Origin: Carallia brachiata
Taxonomy: Eukaryota > Streptophyta > Magnoliopsida > Malpighiales > Rhizophoraceae
Length of the DNA: 64,000 nucleotides
Direction of reading: 5' to 3'
NCBI GenBank assembly: GCA_021464245.1
Contig: JADCRB010000016.1
Coordinates: 2,911,138 to 2,975,137, forward strand
This document shows positions 23,440 to 35,575 of the stretch, piece after piece. A program made the translations under genes and the position numbers. Numbering within the stretch: the first letter of the stretch is position 1; each line of letters starts with the position of its first letter. Below the pieces are notes generated by a model. That model did no database searches. It saw only the letters and a program-made list of their open reading frames with translations, and was not told where the DNA came from.

Positions 23440-26400
23440 ATGGTTGCACAATTCCCACAGTGCCTTTTCCTTTTGGCCATCCTCACCTCGACACTTAAAG
23501 CTTTGATACTACAGAAGCGATCTAGGGGCAGAAAAGGAATTCTAAATCTACTGCCGGGACCACCAAAGCTACCTCTCATAGGAAACATTCACAACCTGAT
23601 TGGATATTTGCCAACACACAAGAGACTTGCAAACTTGGCAAGGAATTATGGACCCATCAGAGGTTGTTAAGTCTAAGGTGGGCAATACTTCAGAGGTTGT
23701 TAAGTCTCATTTCAGATTTCTTCCTTGTGATGGCAAAAGAGTTGATTTTTGGCATCATATTTGGATTGGCAAAGCTAGTTTTCCTCGCATGTTTGCCTTG
23801 GTTGTCGTTAAAGAGGGCACTATTGAGAACTTTGGTAGGTGGGTGGATGGAAGATGGGAGTGGAGCATTTTATGGAGAAGAGATTTCTTTGATTGGGAAC
23901 TAGAACAACACAAGGTTTTTAGGAAGGCAATTGATGGTTATTGTTTTTCTCAAGGAGAACACGATTGATTCATTTGGCAGGCTGAGAACAGTGGCAAGTT
24001 CACGGTTACATCCTTCTGTGATGTCCTAGATAGTAGTAGAGGCGCTCCACGCAACACAAGTCCATGCATTTGGCAAGGTCTAGCACCCCCAAAAGTGGAG
24101 ATTTTTGTATGGCAACTTCTCTTGGGAAGATTACCAGTAAAAGAACGTTGGCAACCATTGACTGGTGGTCCCCTCACCCATGCCACCTGTCAGTTATGTT
24201 CCTCTGCGTTTGAATCAGTTAACCACTTGTTTGCACTGTATAGTTGTTTGGCAGATATGGACAAGGTGTTTAGGGTGGTGGGGGGTTCATTGGGTGGCCC
24301 CATCGTCGATTAATATGGTTTGGGAATTTTGGCTAGGCCTAGGTCATGCTCATAAGTCTAAAGAACTATGGGGGATGGCTTTTTATGCGATAGTTTGGTC
24401 TATATGGTTAGCGAGGAATGAAGCTGTTTTTGAACGGAAGCCTTTTCTTGTGGAAAAAATTTGTGACTTGATCTGTGTTAGATTGATGTGGTGGTTTAAA
24501 GCTAAACAAAGCAACTACACATATTCTATGAATGACTTTATGTTAAATATCTCCAATATTGCTTCTCCCATAAAGGTTGTTGCTAGTAGAGAAAAGATAG
24601 TTTGGGAAGCTCCTCCGAGGGGCTGCTATAAGTTCAACACTGATGCCTCCATCATTGGCTCTGATGGGGTGGCGGGTATAGGAGGGGTTCTAAGGGACCA
24701 CGATGAGAAGGTAATATGCATTTTTTCCAAATCCCTAGGGGCTGTAAGCATAAATGAGGCAGAATTATTATCTATTAGAGAAGTTGTGAGATTGTGGGGA
24801 CAAAGGGAAGGTGCTGAGCTTACAACTTTGATAGTTGAAAGTGACTGTAGCGTAGCTGTGGCTTGGTTGAATAGCCTGGAGGCTAGGCCTTGGCGCTACG
24901 CTTCTGTTTTTCATGAGATAAAACAACAGATAAAGGGTCAGATATCTTTTGTTTATAAACCTCAGGAAAGCAACACCTTTGCAGATGCCATGGCCAAATT
25001 GGGATCCTCGAGGACCCAGGCTTTTGTTGCATGGCTTTGAGGGCCATCACTAGTTGTTTGGGGATTCTTTTGTGAGGATAGCTGGTTGTTATATGTTGGG
25101 TTTTTGAATTTGTGGGGCTTGTCACGTTGCTTTTTATGGGTGGATCTCGGCTTGAGATCATTCTATTTTTTGTTTACTTTTGGGTTGGGGGCCCTTGTAT
25201 GGGTGTAGAGTGTTTCTATTTGGCATCAGTTGAGGTTTTTTGCCATTGATGGTGTTGGGTTTGGTGCAGTACTTAGCTCGTTTTTGTGCAGCTCTGGTAT
25301 CCTGTAGGTTTTGTATATTCTTAATTTTGGGCATCCTTGATTTTTAGGATGTCATGAATGAATATATATATATATTTGTGCCGTTCAAAAAAAATTTATG
25401 GACCCATCATGCACCTTCAGCTCGGAGAGCTCGTGACAATTGTTGCTTCTTCCCTGGCATCTGCGCAAGCAATATTGGAGACACATGACATCAAATTTGC
25501 TCAAAGGCCCCTTATCTTTCCTGCAAGCGTTGTTACTTATATTATTCGGATCTTGCATTTTCTCCCTATGGAGGATATTGGAGACAGATGAGAAAGATTG
25601 ACGTGTTGGAGCTTCTTAGCTCACAATGAGTACAATCATTTTGCGCAATCAGGGTAGAAGAGGCATCAAATCTCATCAGATCCATCTCTTCTAGTGCTGG
25701 ATTTCCTGTTAACCTCAACAAAATGGTATTCTCACTTGCAAGCATTATCGTTGCGGGAGCTGCATTTGGTAAGAAATGTAAAGACCCACGATATGTCATA
25801 GAAGCTATGGAGGAACCATCCAAGATGGGTGAAGGTTTATATGTTGCTGACCTTTTCCCTGCCAGTAAAGATCTTCAAGTGCTCAGTGGAGTTCATTCGA
25901 GAATTCAAAAGGTTTTCAAGAAAACAGACATGATGCTTTAAAACATAATCAATGCGCATAGAGCTAGCAAGACAGCGGCAGCAGCAGCAAGAGTAGTCGA
26001 TGTTGTTGATGAACATGGAGATTCATCTGATCTTGTTGATGTTCTGTTGAATCTGCAGGATCATGGCGATCTCGAATTTCCATTTACAAATGAAAAGGTC
26101 AAAGCAGTCATCCTAGTTTGCATTGCTATATCTATTAATTATGCTCAGGGACACATACTTCAAGGAATTACGCTGGAAGTATAGGACATATTCAAAATAT
26201 TTGAAATATTCTTGCTGATATATAGTGTTAGTTAATTAAAAGCCTGTATAGAGAGCATCCACTCTAGTTAAAATGATTGGAAGTGTGTCTTCAATTGAAA
26301 GGTTGAGAGGTTTGTAGTTTAAACCTTAGTCCTTTCCCTCGTATATTCCACTTCTCAATAATGGGCTACATTTCTTCTCTAGATCAACAAAAAAAAGCCT

Positions 26401-27390
26401 GCTAAGAATATCAAATGATAATTTAAAAACATTCATATTACAAATCCTAAAATTTGGCTTTAAGCATTGGATAAAATCAAATTAACTTTTTTTTTTTTTT
26501 ACGTTCGTTAGAATCGAGGTTGTGTGTCAGTATGAATTCCGATTTTGCGGCGATGACAATCTAATCTCATTCCGTGATTTTACTAGTTGTTTTGTACCGT
26601 AACTCTGATATATTTAATAAAATCTAACTCGTAATATCAAAGGCAAAAATATTTACTTCTTATAAAAAAAATAAAAAGGAAAGAAAAAAACTTGACTAGC
26701 TAGTTCCGAAGATAATTTATGTTCCTGACAATACCACTAGCATAGAATCATCACATGATTTTCCCTGCGCCATCTGTATATCTAACTTGTGAAATAATTT
26801 CACAATCTTGCTTTCAGAGCATACACGCAGGCAGTCAAGCAATAGCCACAGTCATTGATTGGGCAATGGCAAAATTGTTGAAAAATCCAAGAGCAATGGA
26901 AAAGGCACAAGCAGAGGTAAGGCAGGTTTTTGGTGGCAAAAGAGATATTGGTAGTGAAGAAGGTGTTGATGCCTTGAAGTACTTGAAGTTAGTTGTTAAA
27001 GAAACAATGACAATGCACCCTTCTATTCCATCACTGCTACGAAGAGAATGCAGAGAGCAATGCAAGATCAATCGGTACGACAAACCTATCAAAGCCAAAG
27101 TATTAGTCAATGTATGGGCGATCGGAAGGGATCCAAATTATTGGGACCAACCTGAGAAATTCAATCTAGAGAGATTCTTAGATGGTTTCATCAATTATAA
27201 AGGGAATAATTTTGAGTATCTGACATTTGGTGCTAGAAGAAGGATGTGTGCAGGCATATTATTTAGCTTAGCTGCTGTTGAGCATACACTTGCTCAGCTG
27301 CTGTACCATGTTGATTGGAAACTTCCCGGTGGAATGACTGAAGGGGATTTGGCCATGACTGAGAATTTTGGTGCTTCAAATACAAGATAA
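23440..27390 (+). pseudogene. P450-D: CYP71-type P450 pseudogene split by a LINE
   Basis: Exon 1 starts at ATG 23440 (MVAQFPQC, membrane anchor, hinge [15 protein letters not shown]). It is interrupted at 23660 by a LINE, resumes at 25396 ([12 protein letters not shown]) and ends at 26115. The intron is 26116-26817 and exon 2 is 26818-27390. Lesions are the LINE, a 1-base loss near 25540 that shifts the frame, TGA near 25627 and TAA at 25939. Key residues have also decayed: AGSQA instead of AGSET, ETMT instead of ExxR, and FGARRRMCAG in place of FGxGRRxCPG (haem Cys kept). It is more diverged from P450-A/B/C than these are from one another and is on the opposite strand. Confidence 0.92.
23660..25395 (+). 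mobile_element. 5'-truncated L1-type LINE inserted in P450-D
   Basis: Only the 3' part of ORF2 is present. It holds a zf-RVT-type region (FWHHIWIG, then CIWQGLAPPKVEIFVWQLL with Cys residues) and a plant LINE RNase H domain (FNTDASIIGSDGVAGIGGVL ... ESDCSVAVAWLNS). A 3' UTR and a short A tail follow. The 14-bp target duplication TTATGGACCCATCA flanks it (23646-23659 and 25396-25409), which proves target-primed insertion into the exon. Stops, for example near 23966, show it is inactive. A 3' fragment of the same family lies at 49396-49663. Confidence 0.9.
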
Positions 27391-28329
27391 ATGAAACTGT
27401 ACGCTATTCCTATTCCACGCAACAATTAATCATCATCATTTGTTCAATCGAACAGCTACTATTCTACTCATGTTGATGGCATTGTATTCGAGTTATGCAA
27501 AAATAATGTAATATATATGATTGTCAAAAACTTTTACTTGATTGCTGTTTCCACCAGCACAACGGACTGCTGTATCTAGTTGCAATTGATGCACTTACAT
27601 TTTCATAAACCGTAGAAAAAATTACATTGCACACGCTGTATTTAGAATTTAGTAACAGACCACACTCCTTATTTTTAAATGTAACAAGCTGCATCCCAAC
27701 GTTTAATCAGATAATAAAAAGTATTCTCAGCTAAGTCTCCTTAAAAGAATATTTGAAAAGAAAATATTTTTTGACAGTCAGTTAAATAGATTTCATGACT
27801 TCTCAACTAACGAATGAATTTCTTACTTTTTTCGTTGTTATACTGCGTTATATAATTTTATCTAATACATTATATAGTAACAGTTATTTAACAATTAGTT
27901 AAAATGACAGTTATCTAACGGTGTCTTATTAGAAATAATTATAAAATTACCTTTGTAATTGACCTAAATTGACAAAAATGTCCTTAATAACCTTAAGACT
28001 CAATAAACAATTAACTTAAAAAGCCTGTCATTATGATCAGGGCCAGGGACTGGCCAAATATCAAGTCTAGTTAGGCTATTGAAAATGAAAAATTTGGAAA
28101 TCAGTGAATTAGATTGGTTTGACCGTAAACTGGTAAATTACTCTGGGTTTTGTGGATCCAATTACGGACCAACTCAAACCACTTGGCACACTTATAGGGT
28201 GTCATGTGGGAGGATGGTCGACATCCTAAATTGGCCAAAATTCTAATGCATTTGGTGAGCCCCCAACCTTTAGCCTCTATTTTGGAAGGTGCCATTGCTT
28301 GCCAGTAGTCTGATTGTACTTATATACGT
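27391..28329. other. Spacer downstream of P450-D
   Basis: AT-rich, with no gene recognised. It includes the presumed former 3' UTR of P450-D. Confidence 0.4.
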
Positions 28330-28470
28330 CAAATCAGATCTTTGACGGTGGTTTATTAGCATCGATTTTTCAACCGCTGCTCAAAAGGTCTAACGCAGTG
28401 GTTTATGGCGCTGCCTAAACTGTTGGCAAACGATATTGCAATAAGCAGCGGGTATAAACCGTTGCATAAT
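28330..28470. repeat. CACTA-type subterminal repeats, left patch
   Basis: Short motifs of the aaccgctgc / gcagtggttta / agcagcggg type are repeated in both orientations, as in subterminal regions of plant CACTA (En/Spm) transposons. A larger patch of the same motifs lies at 33820-34183. I do not see an intact CACTA terminal motif here. Confidence 0.45.
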
Positions 28471-28800
28471 CACAAGATCCTCGAGGCATTCGAGATCTCC
28501 GTTGTACGTTGTTACGCCCTCCCTCTCTCTGTCTCTCTATATATATACACATATATATATGTGTGTGTGTTTCTCTGTGTTCGAATTTGTGGACAAATAG
28601 ACTTAATTAACTGTAAGAGTAATTGTAGTGAGAAGGAAAGGATAATTGGAGAAGAAGGAAACAGAAATTGGGTGGGTTTATGTTTGGGTTTTGTTTTTGC
28701 TTCTTATCGTAGCTTTGTTTCTTTTCTCTTATTATTATTATTATCAAAAAGAAAACGCTAACTGAAAATCATTACAGGAGACGGAGCTGTGGAGGAGGTA

Positions 28801-28938
28801 AATGAATCGACTGGTAGTGGCACCGGCAATGGCCTTACGGTCAATATCTGCTCCTCCATCTGCTTTGAATTCTTGGCTTAGACAAGCCTATCGTCCACCA
28901 TCCCCACCCCCAATTATCTTTGCTTTCTCAAGTACCTA
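28801..28938 (+). pseudogene. Small coding-like segment, possible organelle-targeting start
   Basis: 45 codons (MNRLVVAPAMALRSIS...) are Arg/Ser/Ala-rich with few acids, like a mitochondrial presequence exon. No downstream partner can be recognised. I do not know the gene. It may be a captured first exon inside the CACTA-like region. Confidence 0.3.
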
Positions 28939-29380
28939 GCATAAAGGAACGGGAGTAAGATTGATTTTTTTTTTTCGACTTCGAGAGGTTACCTAATTGT
29001 TAATCTGCTATGCTTGATTTATCGAATACAAGTTTGTGGAAAATACATGGAGGAGATTGTATGTATTGCGGCTATTTTAATTGAATTATTGACTGCTGGT
29101 GTTTAATGGAATTAAATCCCATCCGCATGTTTAAGGAATGAGTAATGATATGTTTTGGAGGATTACTGCTTTGTTAATATCAGCTATGAAGTCACCAGGA
29201 ACAAACTCATATGGCTTTATAATTTATAGTTGTTCGCGAATTGGCTAATGCATCTAAAGTTTACAAGCCTAGAATGGACGTCACAAAAGCCAAACCCATA
29301 GGTAGAACTAATTGGAGAAAACAAGAGAAGATCAAATCAGTAGGTATTTTCTTCTACAGACATGTGATTGTTGCTCTATG

Positions 29381-29639
29381 TGTTAGGTTTAAATTAACTT
29401 AACACTACTAATTTATTAATTGAATAATGTCACACAACAATAATGAGATGCATACACATTAATTATAACCTCTCAACGAATATATTTACTAGCCACACAA
29501 TAATTTGTGACTCTCAACTCCTTATATACTAGACTAACAACTTATATTCTGACTCTAACAATGAAAACATAACAAACTAATCATAATTCTACTAAAACGC
29601 TAAATCCTAATTTATAACGAATCTGAATTAACCTTAACA
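29381..29639 (-). repeat. 3' LTR of the non-autonomous element
   Basis: 259 bp, TG...CA ends, direct copy of 31525-31783. The polypurine tract abuts it on the interior side. Confidence 0.92.
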
Positions 29640-30879
29640 TCCTCCTTTAATTCTGATTCGGTCTTGCAGTCATTCACAACATCTGCTTCGCTTAACAGAA
29701 TCTTCAAACTTCAATTTCATCATTGAAATCTGCATCAAATCAACAATTTCATAATTTCAACTGGAACTTTGATTCTTCTTCAAACTGATTCATAATCTGC
29801 AAACAAACTTTAAAACTTCACTAATATGATCATCAGGAGCCTTCTTGACAATTCTTCTTCCAAATCCTTCTGACCAATTTCAACATGGCCTTTGATTTTG
29901 TTTCGCCAATTCTTACATAACCTTTCAATCCTTGAAGGAACTTGTGACAAATGACCTTTCATAAGGTCTGAGACTTCATTCTCCACGACACACAGCCATG
30001 AGACTATAGAATACTTTTACTCCACTTCTTAGTTTGTTTTCCAATCACACATGGAAAAAACTGAAATGAGTTATTATTAACTCTCAACTGAACTGAGCAT
30101 CTTAGCTCTCACATAACAAGTCCCTAACTCCGAGCTTTTTTAGCTCCACAAGTCCTCACACGAGTTTTCTGATTAACTCTAACAAATACTTTCATCTGAG
30201 CCTTCACTAGCTCTTGATTGCTGATAATTTCAAATCTCAATTCAACTCCTGAAATCATCTTTAAATTCAAATTTAAAATAGCAACAGGACGTCTCTGATA
30301 ATCATTGTGCTCATCAACAGCAAATTTTCTTTCACTTCAACTCAACTCTATTTTCTCCTTTTCGTTGCTTCATCGTTTATTAACTGCCTTCACCATTCTC
30401 CATTGTAAACTAAAACTCAACCTCTATGACTGCTTCAATGTATTTTTATTGCTTTAATTAAAACTCTTCGCTTCTAACTCCACATAACTATTCTCTTCTG
30501 AATTATCTGCAACTTCAAATATTCTTTCTCTTCATGACTACTTCAAAGTTATTGCTAAAATTAGTCTCTTTACCTTTCTTTTTCTTCTTTCTCTTTTTCT
30601 TCCTTTTCTTTTTTTTCCTTCTCTTTTTCTTCCTTCTCATACCCATAATTATTAGATTATCAAATTTCTTCCAACTTTTTGTATTTTTCACGCTTGTCAA
30701 ATCCTTAAATTCATCAATAATTCTTTTCTTTCTTACTCTTTGTTTTTCCAATAATTCTTTGTTACTCTCCTTTGAATTTTTCATTCTAACCCCTTTTTTT
30801 TTCTTTCTCTCCGATCTGCCCCCCTTTGTTTTTTTTTTGAAAGCTTCTCTCTCGGGTTTAACAGCAAACACCCCGGTGA

Positions 30880-31440
30880 TGGTATGGTGCTAGCGTCGGA
30901 TGGCTAATGGCGACCTCAGGGACGACACCTCATAAGGACGGTGACTGGAACGACGGTGAACAGCCACTGGGTGGCGGAAAACGGGGACTGGGTGGCGAAA
31001 TCAACGGTGGCAGAAACGAAAAAAGTGACCCACTCGGATTCCGGGGAGAAAACGGCGAGTTAGGGACTGCAGAAGGAAGATCGGTGGCCGGGACACGATT
31101 TCTAGTGGTTTCGACGTTCGTTAGTGAGTGGAGGCGGCGGAATCGGCGATTGAAAGCAGCGGTTAGTACTTTCGGTCTTCTCTCGATCCGAGGGTTTCCG
31201 GAAAGATTTTCGGCACGTGGGTACCGAATTTGGGAAGATCAGCGGCTGGCGGTTCAGATTGTGGTGTCCGGCGACAAAACCAGAAAGAACAGCGGCATGT
31301 GTGGCGGCGCGTTGACGGCCGGCTGCGGCTCCGGGGAAACTCCGGCGATAATCCAGCGGCTACATTCTTTTTCTTTGGTTCAGATCAGATATCTCTCACG
31401 ATATCTGACGGTGACAATTTCGCTAGCACTTAATTGGAAC
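30880..31440. other. GC-rich block in the interior of the non-autonomous element
   Basis: Between AT-rich sequences lies about 0.5 kb that is much richer in G and C, with frames open on the plus strand for 186 codons. The composition suggests a captured piece of a plant gene (leader or first exon) or packaging sequence. No protein family is recognised on either strand. Confidence 0.45.
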
Positions 31441-31524
31441 AAACTTAACAAAATTCCTTATTCTTGATCAACGGATCCGAAACTCGGTAACGGTAACTTC
31501 TCGATCTACCTGCTCTGATACCAC

Positions 31525-31783
31525 TGTTAGGTTTAAATTAACTTAACACTACTAATTTATTAATTGAATAATGTCACACAACAATAATGAGATGCACACA
31601 CATTAATTATAACCTCTCAACGAATATATTTACTAGCCACACAATAATTTGTGACTCTCAACTTCTTATATACTAGACTAACAACTTATATTCCGACTCT
31701 AACAATGAAAACATGACAAACTAATCATAATTCTACTAAAACGCTAAATTCTAATTTATAACGAATATGAATTAACCTTAACA
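31525..31783 (-). repeat. 5' LTR of the non-autonomous element
   Basis: 259 bp, direct copy of 29381-29639. The primer-binding site (initiator tRNA-Met type) sits one base inside it at 31523-31512. Confidence 0.92.
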
Positions 31784-32710
31784 CTATGTTATAAGGTTTG
31801 CTTATTCTAGAGACATATGATTGCTCGTCAATCTATTTTCCTATGTAGTTGCAGCTTGTTGCAGGACTGCAGAAAGGATAGCGAGAATGATCCTATCAAT
31901 GTTAATGATGAACTAATTGTTGTTGGCAGGGTAGGTAAAGGACAATAGTGCTTGATTTGTTGCAATTTTGACACTGCTCTTTGAACTTTGTGTTTTCCCA
32001 TTTAATGTAGACCTTTTTCCTTTCAAAATTGTTGATTTACTATGTTAGCTACTTTTATATCAAAAATATAAACTTAAGCACCTAGGAAATCGTTTCATGA
32101 TTGTTATCCTTATTTGAATGCTTTCTCAAACATATCTATATTTTTTAAATTGCCATCTTATGACAATCCAAATCCATCAAGTTTGTAGGTTTTTGTTGCA
32201 CCTGGGGGCAAATGGAGTAGATTCAAAACCTACTCTACAATACAAAGGACCTTGGAAATGTGGGGATTTGTTTTTAAATTTATCTTCAAAGCGTGGTTAA
32301 ATAACTAGAATACTCTTATTGAGGTTTGTCATCTATTGAACATCGAAAACATAAAGTTTACTTTATGGTCATCAAAATGTCAATTTAACTTTGCTTACTT
32401 GCTGTTGACTTTTTTTTTTCCCCTTTATTTCACTTTCTTATCTATTTGGTGGATAGATTATAACTGCGCACAACTTGTGCTATTAGACATCAACTATAGT
32501 TGTTTGTCCATTTTAATTATTAGCCTCTCAATTATCTGTCAAAACCACTTATACTTGTTTTACTCATAATTTTTTCCATGTTGTTTGCTATCGATCTTTT
32601 CAATTTACTCATCATGCAGGAAGAATGACAGAGGAGAATAATGCTTTAAGAAGAAGAGCCCTTGCAAAGTGGTTGAAGGAAACTATATTGAGATTGGGCG
32701 ATTTCAACCC

Positions 32711-33480
32711 AGAATCAGAGATTTTGGGCTCACTAGGTTCTTCCCAGAAGATCAATCTTATCTAAGCACTAAATTTGCTGGAACTCTGTAAGTTCATTAT
32801 AGACATAACCATACAAGAGTTATAATTTAGCATAGGCATGCAAAGCTTTATGCCTGATTCATAGCCCAATCGTAGATGCATGTACTGAACTTGCTAGAAT
32901 TATAATCAACGTACTTCAAGGTCATCTCCCCATATTTTCTCTTGCTTTCTTGTCAGAATAGCTTCCTTATCACTATATTAAGATGTTGCACCTCCTACTC
33001 TTTATTCAAGGGATATACAACTCTTGAGTATGCCACCAGAGGAAAATTGTCTGAGAAGGCAAACATTTATAGCTTCGAAGTGCTCGTGCTTGAAATTATT
33101 TGTTGCAGGAAGAACACCGACCTTAATTTGCCATCAGAAATGCAATACCTCCCTCCGATTATGTATGCCACTACCTTTGCTGAAGTGCTATGCTAGTATG
33201 ATCTTTTTGCAGCCATATTAAGCCTTAAATTAAGACTTGATTTTGATTAAGATTCTTTTTTTTCCCCCTCTTCCCAGGCATGGAAATTGTCCCAGAGGTC
33301 AAGGGTAGTTGATCTTGTAGATCCAAAACTGATAGAACAACGGTGTTTTGGAGAAAGATGTGTTGCATACATTATACGTAGCTTTACTTTGTCTTCAGCC
33401 TCATGCAAACCTGAGGCCACGCATGTCAGAGGTAGTTGCTATGTTCACGTGCAAAGCTAAGATTGATGAATACCATGTAG
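32711..33480 (+). pseudogene. Receptor-like protein kinase relic (kinase C-lobe)
   Basis: Three exon pieces of a plant receptor-like kinase are present. The first, 32711-32787, carries [20 protein letters not shown] (DFG motif and activation loop). The second, about 33011-33160, has GYTTLEYATRGKLSEKANIY, where the APE motif has become TLE. The third, 33278-33480, has SRVVDLVDPKLIE, then after a frame change LHTLYVALLCLQPHANLRP. GT-AG junctions are visible after the first piece and before the third. The sequence resembles the LRR-VIII/CRK-like receptor kinases. The N-lobe, transmembrane and ectodomain parts are missing, so this is a fragment, perhaps captured by the surrounding transposon. Confidence 0.8.
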
Positions 33481-33819
33481 GGCCAAAATCTCATTCTGGG
33501 TTGAAATTTACGTTTGAATTAAGATTTTAGAAGTCTAATTACTATAAATGTTACATTAATATGCTTTGGACAATCTCTGTCATTGCGGCTTGGTAAATAT
33601 ACTAATTATGATTGTAATTAAATTATAGTTTGGATGTTTGAACTCATTCATTCTTATATTGCACAAGTTAGATGTTATATTTGAGACTGTTTATGTTGAT
33701 GTTTGGATGTTCAAAAGTTATCTTAGTAAGTAACATTTAAAAAAGTATATGCAAATTATAAAATGATGCATTAAATTAGTAGAAACAACAGTATTTTTTT
33801 TTATATATATAAAAACTGC

Positions 33820-34183
33820 TGCTTTTTCCTATCAAAACTATTGTCCTTGCTTATGGAAAGCGCTGCCATTTCTTATGAAAACTGCTGCCTTTGCTTTTGC
33901 AAACTGCTGCCTTTTCTCACTAAAACCGCTACCTTTGCTAGTCTGAACCGCAGCTTAAAATTCTGTAGACCTGCTGCCATTGATAAACTAAACCACTGCA
34001 CAAAACCTTTACGTAGCGGCTTAAATGTTCACTGCAATAGCCTTGAAAACTGCTACATAAAGACTATTGCAGTGCCTAATAGATGCAGCGGCTAAAAAAC
34101 TGCTGCCTTAGACAATAGGCAATAGTTTTGGGCCTTTACGCAGCGGTTTGTAAGCACTACTAAAGCTTTTTTATGACATAGTA
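33820..34183. mobile_element. CACTA-like transposon end with subterminal repeats
   Basis: More than ten copies of aactgctgc / accgct / gcagcggt motifs in both orientations lead up to a sequence ending cttttttatgacatagt. In reverse complement this is ACTATGTCATAAAAAAG, close to a plant CACTA terminal repeat (CACTA...). With the left patch at 28330-28470 it may frame one deleted element of about 5.8 kb; no transposase is visible. The left terminal repeat and target duplication were not found. Confidence 0.5.
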
Positions 34184-34488
34184 TATATTATATTTATTAT
34201 TCATTTATTTTTCTATTGTAATAACTAATAGTTTCTTTTTCTAATTTTTCGGCCAAATTCTATAAGAATGTAAGAAAATTATAATTTAGTATGAAAAATT
34301 GTATTTAAAATATTTTTACTACATATAAAATTATTATATATAAATATAATTCTTGAAATAAAATTTTCTTTAAATGCCTATAATCTTTTATTAAAACTTT
34401 TCATCACACTATTTGTAACATTGATATGAAATATATAATTTAATTAAAACTTTTAATTCATGTGTAAACTAAATTTCATATATATATA

Positions 34489-34529
<41 letters not shown>

Positions 34530-34683
34530 TTATATTATTATTTTGTTTATAGTGCCTATAAATATTTAATTTTTATATATTTGTAATAAATATCAATTTT
34601 ACCAATTCAAATTCGGTTAAACCGATTGCACCGATCAAACCTTGAATCTCTAGACATTTCAGTTTAATGATAAGATCGGTTCT

Positions 34684-35575
34684 TATAATTTTAGTTCACG
34701 TGGGAGGCGAAGAATATCGTCATCCTGACTTGAAAACATTAATGGGTAAATTACATTTTACAACATAAAATAGGTCATAATTACACTTCAAATACCGATG
34801 TTCCAAAACTTACTAAAAACATCCTATATATTTTATCTATGGTAACAAAATATATCTTTCATTTAATTGTTAAGGTAAGAAAATTACACTCAATAACAAA
34901 ATTGTCACGGAAAATGTCATAAAGGTACGAAATTGCCCCAGTACAATTTGGCAGAGGAGACGACGTCGTCAACGAAGCAATCGTGAAAGACAAAATGGAG
35001 GCGCTGATGGCAGAGTACAGCCTCCTCCTCCTGGCCTCCCACCCTCCTTCACACACTAAAATCTCCAAATCCTGTTGCCGAATCAAAGTCTAAACTCGAC
35101 TTCTGAAAAATCACACAAAAAGGCCATCCAAAATTCACAAAAAAAAAAGACCTCGGAAAACGTTCTGTTTCTATGTTGCCGCCACCCTTGTTCGTCGGAC
35201 CGCCGCCGCTAATCGCCGATTCCACCCAAAATCCCTCCCCTACAATCGCTAGTAGCTGTAATAGAGACATTTTTTTCTATTACAGCCTAACAGTTACCTA
35301 TTCATTCTTAGCTGAGTTTTATGGATTGGATGGTTTCGTATTCGGAAATTCAAGAGAGGCGGCAGAGAAGAGGAAATTAGAAGCTAGGATTTCGTGGCTG
35401 CTTTGCTATGTATATATCTGGGGAAATATGACTTTTTATCACTTTTTGTTAGTGATCACTAACCCTAGTCAAAAGATATTTTTAGTAATTTATAAAACAG
35501 TAATATAATATGTATACTTATGACTTATTTTGGGATGTCAAATACAATGTATCATGTTCCAAACACCAGCAATTT
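34684..35575. repeat. Rearranged copy of P450 3' flank around an unknown insert
   Basis: 34684-34800 is the reverse complement of the P450-A 3' flank (about 2490-2640), while 35505-35575 is the same flank in forward orientation. The two arms surround about 0.7 kb of unrelated, locally GC-rich sequence (34910-35410) with coding-like composition but no recognised product. Further flank sequence (about 36125-36210) follows. This is a rearranged piece of the duplicated block. Confidence 0.55.

Larger units (their letters stand above)
29381..31783 (-). mobile_element. Non-autonomous LTR retrotransposon (TRIM/LARD-like), complete
   Basis: Two direct LTRs of 259 bp (29381-29639 and 31525-31783) begin TGTTAGG and end CTTAACA, and differ at about 6 positions (2.3 percent). 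The element is flanked by the 5-bp target duplication CTATG (29376-29380 and 31784-31788). A primer-binding site reading TGGTATCAGAGC on the minus strand lies next to the right LTR (31512-31523) and a purine tract (AAAGGAGGA) next to the left LTR, so the element is on the minus strand. The 1885-bp interior has no gag or pol, so it needs another element for mobility. Confidence 0.93.

Noticed and set aside
24883..25161. Antisense ORF within the LINE
   Set aside because: Shadow of the RNase H coding frame and 3' UTR on the other strand.
28030..28320. Sequence downstream of P450-D as a possible RNA gene or gene end
   Set aside because: No stable structure or coding signature is visible by eye and no counterpart elsewhere in the window.
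30515..30893. Lys/Arg-rich ORF on minus and Phe/Leu-rich ORF on plus
   Set aside because: Complementary readings of a pyrimidine-rich tract within the non-autonomous LTR element; no domain.
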